A stretch of 64,000 bases of DNA from Parafrankia irregularis (GTDB taxonomy: Bacteria; Actinomycetota; Actinomycetes; Frankiales; Frankiaceae): NCBI RefSeq assembly GCF_001536285.1, contig NZ_FAOZ01000010.1, positions 1 to 64,000 on the forward strand. The letters are read 5' to 3'. Each line of letters opens with the position of its first letter. The first letter of the stretch is position 1. The position numbers and the translations under genes are program-made. Shown here piece by piece: positions 1-8,957 of the stretch. The notes below the pieces were generated by a model. That model saw only the letters and a program-made list of their open reading frames with translations, was not told the DNA's origin and made no database searches.

Positions 1-140
1 AAACTCAGCTCTTCCGCCAGGCCCCGCGAGATCTCCTCCCGCTCCGCCATCGACAACCGCAACGGTGACCGCGGCTGTGGTGGCCGCGGCCGGACCCCAC
101 CCACCGCCAGCATCCACAACCGAGCCGCCGACGAACTCAC
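1..140 (-). mobile_element. IS30-type transposase, N-terminal fragment cut by window edge
   Basis: A minus-strand reading frame enters the window at base 1. It contains LRLSMAEREEISRGLAEELS, which resembles the N-terminal helix-turn-helix of IS30-family transposases, where a basic, proline-rich leader is followed by an 'LS.AEREEI..GLA' helix. The likely start is the GTG at 140, preceded by a purine-rich GGGGAGAGCGGGA; an ATG at 113 is an alternative. The rest of the gene, including the DDE catalytic core, lies outside the window, so whether the element is intact cannot be judged. The end of the element should lie upstream of the start, somewhere in 141-430. Confidence 0.55.
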
Positions 141-468
141 TCCCGCTCTCCCCGCCGCCACCGTGATGCTGTCTCCCGCCCCATACGCATCCCAGAACTT
201 TCCACGCACATCCCACCCCAACGGTCGCCGACCAGCCGGCATCCCACACCCCCATCCAGACAGGTGTGCAATGACCGACTGAGACCACCTCGTCGGAACG
301 ACCAAAATCCTTCATTCTTGCGACTCGCCAACCGGGCCACCGGGCTCTCGGAGGTCCGGCCGCGTTCGTGGAGTGCGAGCCTCCCCGGCCGCCGATCAGC
401 GATCCTGATTGACGCCAATCCGTGGCAGGCTACGGACACAGCCACGTGCCGTTGCAGTATGGGAACGG
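141..468. other. Non-coding stretch at the insertion-sequence end, with a dispersed repeat
   Basis: No convincing gene was found. The segment separates the transposase start from the end of the EthD-like gene. It contains a 40-bp motif at 291-330 (GGAACGACCAAA, then TTCTTGCGACTC) and a 21-bp motif at 411-431 (GACGCCAATCCGTGGCAGGC). Both recur in the same order and orientation at 57524-57562 and 57575-57595. This may be the terminal region of the IS30-type element or a separate dispersed repeat. Confidence 0.5.
291..330 (+). repeat. Dispersed repeat, copy 1
   Basis: The sequence runs CGTCGGAACGACCAAA, a short variable part, then TTCTTGCGACTCGCCA. It matches 57524-57562 with one gap and a few substitutions. 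A second block, GACGCCAATCCGTGGCAGGC at 411-430, also recurs at 57575, but the distance between the two blocks differs (about 80 bp here, 12 bp in copy 2). This suggests deletion or insertion between two conserved parts. Confidence 0.5.
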
Positions 469-1230
469 TCAGGACGGCGAGCCCGCCACCTGCTCGGGCT
501 CGGTGAACCGCTGCCAGTTCCACTGCACCACCGACTCGAAGGGGCCCGCGAACACCGGCTCGACACCGCCGTTCTTCCAGCGTGCCTCCAGCAGCGGGCG
601 GACGGCGGCCCCGACCGTCGCCGGGTCGGCGTCGAGGTAGGCCACGGTGACCCGGTGCGTCTGGTCCACCTGGTGCGAGGTCTGGTAGCCGGGTGCGGTG
701 CCGTACAGGTAGACCCCGGCCACCCCGGGCACGGACAGCAGGCCGTCCACCCCGGCCCCGCGGAACTCGCTGTCGTACTCCTCGGCACGCGCCGGGTCGA
801 GTCGCTCCACGACGAGGTAGACCCCCAGGTTCGGGCGCCACGGGACGGCGTGGTCGGAGATGAGGGTGCGCTCCGCCGCACGTGGTTCGAGCAGCTTGTA
901 CGCCCCGAGCATCAGGAACGGGCTGGGCTCGATGAACTTTCCGGTCTCGTTCAGCTTCTTGTTGAGAGCCTGGAACTCGACGAGATTCTGCTCGACCGGA
1001 TCGGACAGCAGGTAGGAAACGAGGTTCTCGGCGTCGACCAGATGATCTGCCTGGGCGGCCCGCTGGGCGCGGCAGGCCGCCGTGGAATGCCACCGCTGCG
1101 CGTTGACGATCCCCGGGACCGTGAACTGCTCCGGCATGTGCCTGGTCGCATGCCATTCGAGGTACTCAGCCTCGGGAACACTCTTGGGAAGTCCAGTCAG
1201 TGCGATGAATCCAACCTTGACTCGGTTCAA
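469..1230 (-). CDS. EthD-like dimeric alpha/beta-barrel protein
   Basis: The product is about 253 residues. Near the start it has FIALTGLPKSVPEAEYLEW followed by H..RHMPEQF and 'PGIVNAQRW', the look of an EthD/dimeric alpha-beta-barrel domain. A second weaker copy of the fold follows ('WRPNLGVYLVVERLDPARAE', 'VPGVAGVYLY'), so it is probably a tandem ferredoxin-like protein. The TTG at 1230 was chosen because GGAAGG lies about 7 bases upstream and the conserved domain begins there. It lies downstream of, and in line with, the two-domain CoA-transferase gene 44 bp away, so it is probably the last gene of that operon. The substrate is unknown; this family often takes part in breaking down aromatic or terpenoid compounds. 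Confidence 0.6.
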   Translation of the reverse strand: MNRVKVGFIALTGLPKSVPEAEYLEWHATRHMPEQFTVPGIVNAQRWHSTAACRAQRAAQADHLVDAENLVSYLLSDPVEQNLVEFQALNKKLNETGKFIEPSPFLMLGAYKLLEPRAAERTLISDHAVPWRPNLGVYLVVERLDPARAEEYDSEFRGAGVDGLLSVPGVAGVYLYGTAPGYQTSHQVDQTHRVTVAYLDADPATVGAAVRPLLEARWKNGGVEPVFAGPFESVVQWNWQRFTEPEQVAGSPS

Positions 1231-1274
1231 CGGAACACCTTCCGGGGCGACTCTGTCGGATGTGGTCTGATGGC

Positions 1275-3740
1275 TCAGGTCAGTCTTTTCAGCTCGGGTA
1301 GCCGGTCGGGCAGGCACAGGACGCCGTCCGCTGCCAGGCTTTCCATTTCGGCCGGGGTCAGCCCGAGCCCGGTGAGGATCTCCACCGCCTGGGAGCCCAC
1401 CGGCCCGGGGCTGGCGCCCACGACGGGCGGGGTCTCCGACAGCCACTGGCCGATGCCGGGCCGCGGGACGTCCGCGCCGTTCGGGCCGCGCTCGAAATAG
1501 ACCACGCCGCGGCCGTGCAGATAGCCGACCGCGTCGTCGATGGGCACGTGGTGGTGCGCGCCGATGCCGGCGCCGACCAGCCGGCCGACCCAGTGCGCGG
1601 CCGGCTCGCCGGAGAACCGGGCGGCCAGCCGCGCGGCGAGTGCTCCGCCCGGGTCCCGCCAGGTCTCCACGTCCCCGCCCGGCTCCGCCGCGTCGTCCGG
1701 CTCGAGGACGTCGCCCGGCTCCGCGGTGGCCTCCAGGCCGACGGCACGCAGCAGCCCGTTGACGTCCCGTTGCCCGGCCGCGAGGAAGAACCAGCCGTCC
1801 TTCGCCTGGTAGAAGCGCGCCAGGGCGGTCGCGCCGTGTTCGTTGCGCAGCGCGTCCGGCCCGCCGCCGTCCGCCGACTGGGCCTCCGCCGCCAGATGGA
1901 CCGCCTGGTGGAAGGTGGACCCCTGCACCAGGGACGCCCCGACCTGCTGGCCGGCGCCGTCACGCAGGCGGGCGAACAGGGCGACCGCCACCGCGTAGGC
2001 GCCGAGGATCCCGGTGTCCGCGTCGTTGACCGGGGTCGGCTGGTAGAGCGTCCAGCCGAAACGCGCGCCGTAGCGCCAGCTCATGCCGGTCGCCGCGTTG
2101 CACTGGTTCTCGTAGCCACGGCGGTGCGCCCACGGCCCGTGGTGGCCGTAGGCGGTGATGGAGCAGTGCACCAGGCCGGGGTTGAGCACGCTGGTTCGCG
2201 CGTGGTTGATGCCGTAGCGGGCCTGCGACTTCAGGGTGAAGTTGGTGACCAGCACGTCCGCGTCACGGATCAGGTCGGCCACGAGCCGGCCGCCCGGCCC
2301 GCTCCGCGCGTCCAGCAGGACCGTGCGCTTGCCGCGGTGGAGCTGGCCGACGATGCCGTCCGTCACCGCCGGCACCGGGTTACCGATCTTGATGACGTCC
2401 GCGCCGAAGTCGGCGAGCACCCGGGCCGCCGTCGGGCCGGCGACCGCCTGGCTGAGGTCGAGGACGGAGTGCCCCTCCAGCGGAAGATCCACTGGCCGCG
2501 GCCGCGGCGCACCGGTTCGCGGCGGCGACACCCCGGCCCCGGGCACGGCTGGCCCGTGGGCGACACGCTTCCCAGCCCAGTGCCATTCACGCAGCTCGCC
2601 GAGCACGGCATCGCGGTCCTGGTCGGGCAGGTGCCGGGGCCTCGGCGCGGCGGGGGCCCGGCCCAGGTCGAAACCGCGGCCCGGCAGCACCAGCGGCCCG
2701 GCGAGCGGATCGTCCAGGGTGACGACGGCTCCGGACAGGCGTGCGTGCTCGCTGGCGACCCACTGCGCGGGGGTTCGGACCATGGCCATCGGCGTCTCGG
2801 CCAAGGTCGCGACCTCGTCCCACCAGGCCGCCGGGCGGCTGCGGACCAGGTCGGCGAACATCGTCATCGCCCGCTCCCGGTGCTCCCGCGCGAAGCCGCG
2901 GGTGGCGACGTCGATCAGGCCCTGGCGCTCCCACTCCGGCGCGGCCCCGGCGGCGACGAGCAGCGGAATGACGAACTTCGCGTACGGCGACAGGTCGACC
3001 ATGCCGCCGTCGGCGCACTCGTAGGTGAGGTCACGCAGCAGGTGGCCGTCGCCCATCAGCGGGTTCTCGTACACCCGCATGCCCAGCATCGTGCTGTAGG
3101 CCTCGGCGAACGCCTCCGCCAGCGGGACCGCGACCAGCTGCCCCCGGCCCGATTGTTCCCGGGCGATCAGCGCCATGACCACCGACACTGCGCCCATCAG
3201 CGCCCCGAAGTTGGATGCGGTGGTGATCGGGCTGAACAGCGGCGCGGCCGGGTCCTCGACCCGCACCCGCCGGCGGCCCGACGGATCCCAGTGCTCGCTC
3301 AGCGGCCGGTAGCCGGCCACCGCCGTCTGGATCACTCCCTCCCAGGCCGCGAGTGTGGCCTTCTCGTCATCGCCGGCGAAGCCGGGCAGCGAGCAGTAGA
3401 CGAGCCGCTCGTTGGAGGCACGGGTGGCACCCGGGCCGAGGCCCAGGCGGTCCATCACCCCGGGCCGGAAGTTCTCGACGAGCACGTCGGCGCGGGCGAC
3501 CAGGTCCAGCGCGACCGCCCGGTCGGACGTCCGCTTCAGGTCCAGCGTGATCCGCCGTTTGCTGCGGTTGACGTAGGCGTCGAGCGGACCGGGCTCGGCC
3601 GCGGTGCGCGGCGAGTCGACGTGCACGACGTCGGCGCCGGCCTCGGCCAGCAGCAGCGCGGCGACCGGGCCGGCGATCTGGTGGCCGAAGTCGACGACCC
3701 GGATGCCCTCGAGGCCGGCGGGGCCGGTCAGGCCGGGCAC
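1275..3740 (-). CDS. Two-domain CaiB/BaiF (family III) CoA-transferase
   Basis: The 821-residue product has two complete family III CoA-transferase modules in one chain. The first begins 'LEGIRVVDFGHQIAGPVAA' near residue 10, the second 'LEGHSVLDLSQAVAGPTAA' near residue 415; each has the 'GADVV.(V/I)' strand and 'ADVLV.NF'. Single-domain members are about 400 residues and act as intertwined dimers, so this is probably a covalent dimer. At the usual catalytic Asp both modules appear to have Glu (AAWEG in the first, RRGYENQ in the second). The GTG at 3740 starts one base after the stop of the upstream ligase gene, with GAGG upstream, so the two are probably translationally coupled. Likely role: moving CoA between carboxylic acids in a catabolic pathway, or an acyl-CoA racemase or lyase. 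Confidence 0.8.
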   Translation of the reverse strand: MPGLTGPAGLEGIRVVDFGHQIAGPVAALLLAEAGADVVHVDSPRTAAEPGPLDAYVNRSKRRITLDLKRTSDRAVALDLVARADVLVENFRPGVMDRLGLGPGATRASNERLVYCSLPGFAGDDEKATLAAWEGVIQTAVAGYRPLSEHWDPSGRRRVRVEDPAAPLFSPITTASNFGALMGAVSVVMALIAREQSGRGQLVAVPLAEAFAEAYSTMLGMRVYENPLMGDGHLLRDLTYECADGGMVDLSPYAKFVIPLLVAAGAAPEWERQGLIDVATRGFAREHRERAMTMFADLVRSRPAAWWDEVATLAETPMAMVRTPAQWVASEHARLSGAVVTLDDPLAGPLVLPGRGFDLGRAPAAPRPRHLPDQDRDAVLGELREWHWAGKRVAHGPAVPGAGVSPPRTGAPRPRPVDLPLEGHSVLDLSQAVAGPTAARVLADFGADVIKIGNPVPAVTDGIVGQLHRGKRTVLLDARSGPGGRLVADLIRDADVLVTNFTLKSQARYGINHARTSVLNPGLVHCSITAYGHHGPWAHRRGYENQCNAATGMSWRYGARFGWTLYQPTPVNDADTGILGAYAVAVALFARLRDGAGQQVGASLVQGSTFHQAVHLAAEAQSADGGGPDALRNEHGATALARFYQAKDGWFFLAAGQRDVNGLLRAVGLEATAEPGDVLEPDDAAEPGGDVETWRDPGGALAARLAARFSGEPAAHWVGRLVGAGIGAHHHVPIDDAVGYLHGRGVVYFERGPNGADVPRPGIGQWLSETPPVVGASPGPVGSQAVEILTGLGLTPAEMESLAADGVLCLPDRLPELKRLT

Positions 3741-3741
3741 G

Positions 3742-5304
3742 TCAGTTGACCTCGCGGGTGCGGCCGGCCCAGTAGGGGGCACGCAGCCTGAACTTCTGCA
3801 GCTTCCCGGTCGCGGTGCGTTCGAGCGCCGGCCGAAGCTCCACGCTGGTCGGGCACTTGTAGTGCGCCATCCGGGAGCGACAGAACTCGATCAGCTCGGC
3901 GGGGGTGGCGCAGGCGTCGGGTCGCAGCACGACCAGGGCCTTGACCGTCTCCCCCCACTTCTCGTCCGGGACGCCGATCACCGCGGCCTCGGCGACGTCC
4001 GGGTGCTGGTAGAGGCAGTCCTCGACCTCGATCGAGGAGACGTTCTCACCGCCGGTGATGATGACGTCCTTCTTGCGGTCGGTGATCGCGAGCAGTGGGC
4101 CGTCGAACGTGCCCCCGTCGCCGGTGTGGAACCAGCCGTCCCGGATCGCCGCCGCGGTCTGCTCAGGCTGCTCCCAGTAACCGTCGAAGACATGGTTCGA
4201 CCGGGCGAGGATCTCGCCGGAGGCATCGGTACGCAGCCGGACCCCCAGCGCAGGGGCGCCGGCCTGCGCCAGCAGCCGGGCACGCTCGGTGGTCGGCAGC
4301 TTCTCCCAGCCGCGCCGGGCCCGGTTGACGGTGAGCAGCGGCGCCGCCTCGGTCAGCCCGTAGATCTGGATGAACTCCCATCCGAGCTGTTCCTCCACCC
4401 GGGCGACCACCGCGCTGGGTGGCGGCGCCCCGGCGACCACGATCCGCACCCGGTCGCGGCCCGGGACCGGGCGGCCGGCGGCGACCCGCGCGGACGCGGC
4501 GTCGAGGATCGAGGCGACCACCGCCGGGGCGCCGCACATCAGCGTCACCCCGTCCCGCTCGACCCGGGTGAGGATGTCCTCCCCGTCGATCCTGCGGATC
4601 ACGACGTGCGTGCCGCCCATGCCGGTCACCGCGTAGGGCATCCCCCAGCCGTTGACGTGGAACATCGGCAGGGTGTGCAGCAGGACGTCGTGCTCGGTGA
4701 CGGTGGTGTGCCAGCCGAACGAGGCCGCGTTCAGCCAGCAGGTGCGGTGGGTGAGGCGGACGCCCTTCGGCCGGGCCGTGGTGCCGGACGTGTAGTTGAT
4801 CGTGCAGACGGCGTCCTCGTCGAGCTCCCACTGCGCCCATGCGGCGGACGCGGCGGCATCGGTGGGGTCCGCCGGGGCGAACAGCTCCGCGTCGGACACC
4901 CCGTCCAGCACGAGCCGGTGGGCGACCTTCACATCGGCCAGCGCGTCGGCGTGGTCCGGGTCGACCAGAAGCAGCTCGGCGCCCGAGTGGCCGACGACGT
5001 AGGACACCTCCTCGGCACCCAGCCGGTAGTTCACCGGGACCAGTACCCGCCCGCTGCCCGAGACCCCGAAGAAGGCGGTCAGGAAGCGGCCCGAGTTGGG
5101 CGACACGATCGCCACCCGGCCGCCCACCGGCACCCCGAGCCGGGCCAGACCGGCCGCCACGCCACGGGCACGTGCCGCCAGCTCGGCATAGCTCAGCCGG
5201 CCCAGTGAACCCGCCTGGCCTGGCTCGTCGACCAGCGCCAGCGCACCCGGATACACCGTCTCAGCCCGGTCCAGAAAGTCTCTGACCGTGAGCGCGACCT
5301 TCAT
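3742..5304 (-). CDS. AMP-forming acyl-CoA synthetase
   Basis: This 520-residue ANL-superfamily enzyme should activate a carboxylic acid as acyl-AMP and then acyl-CoA in the cytoplasm. The visible core motifs are the P-loop-like 'INYTSGTTARPKG', 'YGLTEAAPLL', the hinge region 'TGDGG', 'ITDRKKDVIITGGEN', and the C-terminal catalytic lysine in 'ERTATGKLQKFRLR'. The length is normal for medium- or long-chain acyl-CoA ligases. It is the first gene of a leftward operon with the two-domain CoA-transferase and the EthD-like gene. It is divergent from the DUF35/thiolase genes, so both sides may serve one pathway. The substrate cannot be told from sequence alone. Confidence 0.85.
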   Translation of the reverse strand: MKVALTVRDFLDRAETVYPGALALVDEPGQAGSLGRLSYAELAARARGVAAGLARLGVPVGGRVAIVSPNSGRFLTAFFGVSGSGRVLVPVNYRLGAEEVSYVVGHSGAELLLVDPDHADALADVKVAHRLVLDGVSDAELFAPADPTDAAASAAWAQWELDEDAVCTINYTSGTTARPKGVRLTHRTCWLNAASFGWHTTVTEHDVLLHTLPMFHVNGWGMPYAVTGMGGTHVVIRRIDGEDILTRVERDGVTLMCGAPAVVASILDAASARVAAGRPVPGRDRVRIVVAGAPPPSAVVARVEEQLGWEFIQIYGLTEAAPLLTVNRARRGWEKLPTTERARLLAQAGAPALGVRLRTDASGEILARSNHVFDGYWEQPEQTAAAIRDGWFHTGDGGTFDGPLLAITDRKKDVIITGGENVSSIEVEDCLYQHPDVAEAAVIGVPDEKWGETVKALVVLRPDACATPAELIEFCRSRMAHYKCPTSVELRPALERTATGKLQKFRLRAPYWAGRTREVN

Positions 5305-5330
5305 GGGCGTCCTCCCTCCACGCGACCGGG

Positions 5331-5359
5331 TTGACAGTACAGGTACTTCAACCTAGTGT
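5331..5359 (+). promoter_or_regulatory. Sigma-70-like promoter with palindrome in the spacer
   Basis: TTGACA at 5331-5336 is followed after exactly 17 bases by TAGTGT at 5354-5359. It points towards the DUF35/thiolase genes and lies in the gap between the divergent ligase and DUF35 genes. A short inverted repeat, AGTAC-AG-GTACT at 5336-5347, sits inside the spacer, a natural place for a repressor. The leader to the proposed DUF35 start would be about 155 bases. Confidence 0.45.
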
Positions 5360-5519
5360 AAATATGGCCATCCTGAATACAAGCTGTCACACTCTTGTGG
5401 ATCTCTCCGTGAGAGGGCTTGGAGCATTCGGAAAAGGCTGGTTAATTCGCCCATCACGGCGTAGGAGTGATTCACGCGTCGTCGGCGGTTCAGTATTGGG
5501 TCGAGGGCAGGGGTTCTTC

Positions 5520-5912
5520 GTGGCAGAGCGGATTCCGCTGGTGGACTATCTGGTTCTGGGCGGCGAGCCGCAGCTGGTCGCCCAGGAGTGCGAGCAGTGT
5601 TCGGCACGCTTCTTCGACCGCCGCAACGCGTGCGCGTCGTGCGGCGCCGCGGCGTTCCGGGCCGTCACGGTCCCGCGAGAGGGAACCGTCCACACGTTCT
5701 CGATCGTGTCGATGGCTCCGCCCGGTGTCCCGGTGCCGTTCGTGGCGGCCGTCGTCGACTGCGGCGGAACCAGGGTGCGGGGCTGCCTCGTGAACGTCGA
5801 GCCGCGCCCGGAGAACGTGACGCTCGGCATGAAGGTGCGGCTGACCACCGTGCCCGTGGGCGCCGACAGCGCGGGGGTCGAGGCCGTCGGGTACGGCTTC
5901 GAACCGGTCTAG
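5520..5912 (+). CDS. DUF35 OB-fold protein with N-terminal zinc ribbon
   Basis: This 130-residue protein has the rubredoxin-like zinc ribbon 'CEQCSARFFDRRNACASC' (CxxC...CxxC, about residues 21-38). An OB-fold follows ('GTVHTFSIVSMAPPGVPVPF', 'RVRGCLVNVEP'). This family forms complexes with SCP2-type thiolases or with enoyl-CoA hydratases and helps bind acyl-CoA. The GTG at 5520 is chosen because the conserved domain starts there and GGGG lies upstream. The thiolase gene follows after 81 bp, the usual arrangement for partners. A second DUF35/thiolase pair lies at 43784-45555. Confidence 0.8.
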   Translation: MAERIPLVDYLVLGGEPQLVAQECEQCSARFFDRRNACASCGAAAFRAVTVPREGTVHTFSIVSMAPPGVPVPFVAAVVDCGGTRVRGCLVNVEPRPENVTLGMKVRLTTVPVGADSAGVEAVGYGFEPV

Positions 5913-5993
5913 ACAGCCCACGGGTCCCCTGAGCCACGGCACCGCCACCGCCACCGGCGCCGGGCTCGTCAAGAAGATCGAAAGGACCGCGCC

Positions 5994-7199
5994 ATGGCCC
6001 AGGATGTCTGGATCCTCGGGATCTCGATGACCAGGTTCGGCAAGCACCCGGACAAGGACGGCATCGACCTCGCCGCCGAGGCCGCGGCAGCCGCGCTCGC
6101 CGACGCGGGCATCACCATGCGCGACGTCGGCGTGCTCGCCACCGGCAGCCTGACCGGTGGCAGCTCCAGCTTCGGCCAGCTGCTGCAGAAGCAGATCGGG
6201 CAGACGGGCATCCCGGTCTACAACGTCGCCAACGCCTGCGCCACCGGCGCGACCGCACTGCGGGTCGCCATCATGGCGATCAGGGCCGGCGAGACCGACG
6301 TCGGGATGGCCGTGGGTGTCGAGAAGCTAGCCGGCGCCGGCCTGCTCGGCGCGCCCGGGCAGGCATCGGCGGGCGACGGCACCTGGTCGCGCCGAGGCCG
6401 GTTCGGCGCCGTCGCGCCGCTGGAGGGCCGGGTCGGCACCGACAGCATGCCGGGAGTGTTCGCCCAGATCGGCCTGGAGTACGGGCACCGCTACGGGGGC
6501 GCGAGCTTCGAGCTGTTCGCGCGGATCGCCGAGAAGAACCACGCGCACTCGACCCTGAACCCGCTGGCCGCGTACAGCCGCCGCTTCACCCTCGACGAGA
6601 TCATGAACGACGTCATGATCGCCTACCCGAACACCCGCCCGATGTGCTCGGCGAACTGTGACGGCGCCTCCGCGGCGGTCGTCGTCAGCGGCAGCCGGCT
6701 GCGCCGGATGTCCCCCGAGCAGCGCAGGCGCGCCGTGAAGGTCAGCGCGTCGGTGCTCACCAGCGACCCGTGGCAGGACGGCTGCCAGGTGCTCCCGGAC
6801 GTCAACACCCTCACCCGCTCCGCCGCCGCCCAGGCCTACGAGCAGGCCGGCATCGGACCGCAGGAGCTGGACCTCGTCGAGCTGCACGACTGCTTCGCCA
6901 CCGCCGAGCTGGTGCACTACGACAACCTGATGCTCTGCGCACCGGGCGAGGCGGTCGGCTTCTTCGAGTCGGGTGCCACCTGGCGCGACGGGCGGATCCC
7001 GGTGAACGTCAGCGGCGGCCTGCAGTCGAAGGGCCATCCCATCGCGGCCACCGGTATCGCCAACGTCTGGGAGATCTGCCATCACCTGCGCGGCGAGGCC
7101 GGCGACCGGCAGATCGCCGGTGCCCGCGTCGGGCTCGCCCATGTCATCGGGCTGGGCAGCGCCTGTGGCGTACACGTGCTGGAGAAAGCCGCCGCCTGA
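5994..7199 (+). CDS. SCP2-type thiolase (acetyl-CoA acetyltransferase-like)
   Basis: This 401-residue thiolase-fold protein appears catalytically complete. It has the nucleophile cysteine in 'NVANACATGATAL' (about residue 81), 'LHDCFATAEL', and the histidine motif 'GGLQSKGHPIAATG'. It probably cleaves a 3-ketoacyl-CoA with the preceding DUF35 protein as partner. The start has 'AAGGA' (5980-5984) in front. Its stop overlaps the start of the efflux gene as TGATG, so the two are co-translated. The canonical cysteine distinguishes it from the thiolase-like protein at 43784, which lacks it. Confidence 0.85.
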   Translation: MAQDVWILGISMTRFGKHPDKDGIDLAAEAAAAALADAGITMRDVGVLATGSLTGGSSSFGQLLQKQIGQTGIPVYNVANACATGATALRVAIMAIRAGETDVGMAVGVEKLAGAGLLGAPGQASAGDGTWSRRGRFGAVAPLEGRVGTDSMPGVFAQIGLEYGHRYGGASFELFARIAEKNHAHSTLNPLAAYSRRFTLDEIMNDVMIAYPNTRPMCSANCDGASAAVVVSGSRLRRMSPEQRRRAVKVSASVLTSDPWQDGCQVLPDVNTLTRSAAAQAYEQAGIGPQELDLVELHDCFATAELVHYDNLMLCAPGEAVGFFESGATWRDGRIPVNVSGGLQSKGHPIAATGIANVWEICHHLRGEAGDRQIAGARVGLAHVIGLGSACGVHVLEKAAA

Positions 7200-8758
7200 T
7201 GCCGCCCGCCCAGGACGGGCCGGTGCCGCCCCCGGCACCCGTGCCCACGCCGCCACCACCGTCGGTGGCACCGGCGCCATCGCCAGCGCCACCGGGGGTC
7301 TCGACGGCGCCGCCGGCACTCGATGCGCCGGCACTCGATGCGCCGGCGCCATCCACGACCGGGAGCCTGCTCGTCATGGCGGCGGCCGCGGCGGCGTTCT
7401 CCATCGCGCAGACCGCCGTGGTGCCGGGGGTCGGCGTGCTGACCGACGCCCTGGGCACCACCGCGGCGAACGTCACGTGGGTGTTCAGCGCCTACCTGGT
7501 CGCGGCGGCGATCCTCACCCCCGTCATCGGCCGCCTGGGCGACATGTACGGCCGGCGGCGCCTCCTGGTCATCGCCCTAACCGTGTTCGCGGCGGGCAGT
7601 GTGCTGTCGGCGCTCGCGAGCGACATCTGGCTGCTGGTGGCGGCGAGGACGGTGCAGGGCGCCGGCGGCGGCATCTTCCCGCTCTGCTTCGGCATCATCG
7701 GCGAGGCCTTCCCCGAACGCCGCCGCCCGGGCGCTGTCGGGTTGATCGCCGCGATCGCCGGCATCGGCGCCGGCGCGGGCCTGCTCGCGGGTGGGCTGCT
7801 CCTCGATCACGCCAGCTGGCGTTGGATCTTCTGGCTCGGTGCGCTCATGTCCGCCGGCGCGGCGGCCGGCTCCCTGCGGCTGCCTCCGGACTCCGCGTCG
7901 TCCCGCTCCCCGGGCCGGGTGGATGTGCCCGGTGCGCTCCTGCTGTCCGCCGGGCTGACCGCCCCGCTCATCGCGCTGACGCAGACCTCCGTCTGGGGCT
8001 GGGGCAGTCCCCGGACTCTCGGGCTGATGGCGGCCGGGCTGGCCGTCCTCGCGCTGTTCGCGCTGTTCGAGCTGCGCACGGCCGATCCGCTCGTGGACAT
8101 CCGGCTGCTGGTCCGGCCGATCGTCGCGGCCACGAACCTCGCCACCCTGTTGGTGGGCTGCTGCATGTTCGGCGCGTTCGTCCTGGTCCCGCAGATCGCG
8201 CAGGCACCGCGCTCGGCCGGCTACGGCTTCGGCCTGGACGCCACCGGAACAGGCCTGCTGCTGTTGCCCGCCTCCCTGGCGATGCTGATCACCGGTTCGT
8301 ACGCGGGGCGGATCAGCGGGTGGCTCGGGCGGCGCGCTCCCCTGATGGCCGGGTTCCTCACCGCCGCCGGTGGCCTGGCCCTGCTCGCGGTGGACCACGG
8401 CGAGCGGGTGGTCGTCGCGGTGCTCACGACCGTGGTCTTCACCGGCGTCGGCCTCGGCATGTCGGTGGTTCCCACCATCATCATCGAGGACGTTCCGGCG
8501 CGGACCACAGGCCAGGCCACCGGGGTGAACGCGCTGGTGCGCTCGGTCGGCGCGGCGCTGGGCTCGCAGGTCGTCGCCGCCCTGCTCGCGTCGAGCACGA
8601 ACGCGGGCCGCCCACTGCCCACCGACAGCGCGTTCACCCGGGCGTTCTGGATCGCCGCCGGTGCCGCCGTCTGCGCGTCCTGCGCCGCCGTGCTGATCCC
8701 CCGCGATGGCGGTCCTCAGGAAGAGCCGCGGCGTTCCAGGCTCAGACGCCCGCCGTGA
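7199..8758 (+). CDS. DHA2-type major facilitator efflux protein
   Basis: This 519-residue MFS transporter belongs to the drug:H+ antiporter-2 type (EmrB/QacA-like). After a roughly 55-residue Pro/Ala-rich cytoplasmic N-terminus come about 14 hydrophobic segments. The family A-loop motif 'GRLGDMYGRRR' follows TM2, and 'GxxxGPxxGG'-like motif C is replaced by 'GIGAGAGLLAGGLLL'. It starts inside the thiolase stop codon. The N-terminal low-complexity tail includes repeats of 'ALDAPALDAPA'. It probably exports a product or toxic intermediate of the adjacent acyl-CoA pathway, or an unrelated drug. Confidence 0.8.
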   Translation: MPPAQDGPVPPPAPVPTPPPPSVAPAPSPAPPGVSTAPPALDAPALDAPAPSTTGSLLVMAAAAAAFSIAQTAVVPGVGVLTDALGTTAANVTWVFSAYLVAAAILTPVIGRLGDMYGRRRLLVIALTVFAAGSVLSALASDIWLLVAARTVQGAGGGIFPLCFGIIGEAFPERRRPGAVGLIAAIAGIGAGAGLLAGGLLLDHASWRWIFWLGALMSAGAAAGSLRLPPDSASSRSPGRVDVPGALLLSAGLTAPLIALTQTSVWGWGSPRTLGLMAAGLAVLALFALFELRTADPLVDIRLLVRPIVAATNLATLLVGCCMFGAFVLVPQIAQAPRSAGYGFGLDATGTGLLLLPASLAMLITGSYAGRISGWLGRRAPLMAGFLTAAGGLALLAVDHGERVVVAVLTTVVFTGVGLGMSVVPTIIIEDVPARTTGQATGVNALVRSVGAALGSQVVAALLASSTNAGRPLPTDSAFTRAFWIAAGAAVCASCAAVLIPRDGGPQEEPRRSRLRRPP

Positions 8759-8820
8759 TGCTGATGGGTGACCCGGCGGGAACGTCGCGCAGTGTTGTCG
8801 GGTGCTCGACGTACCGACCG

Positions 8821-8896
8821 GCCGGTTCCGCGGAACCGCCCCGGTTCAGCGGAACCGCCCCGGTTCAGCGGAACGGCCCCGCAGCGGAACCGCCCC
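8821..8896. repeat. Palindromic tandem repeat between convergent genes
   Basis: A perfect palindrome CGGTTCCGCGGAACCG (8823-8838) is followed by imperfect units of about 21 bp (CGGTTCAGCGGAACCGCCCC) up to about 8896. It lies between the convergent MFS and Nudix genes and may stop transcription from both sides. The same 16-bp core occurs at the centre of the palindrome at 12544-12581. Confidence 0.55.
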
Positions 8897-8957
8897 GTGC
8901 CGCCGCCCGATCCGACCGGCGGCGGCGCCGCGGGCACCGCGGGCAGGCCGGCCGGCG

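Noticed and set aside
1515-3749. Long plus-strand open frame opposite the two-domain CoA-transferase; similar long frames lie opposite most genes.
   Set aside because: The translated sequences are Arg/Pro/Gly/Val-rich shadows caused by G+C-rich third positions and match no family, while the opposite strand has clear domains.
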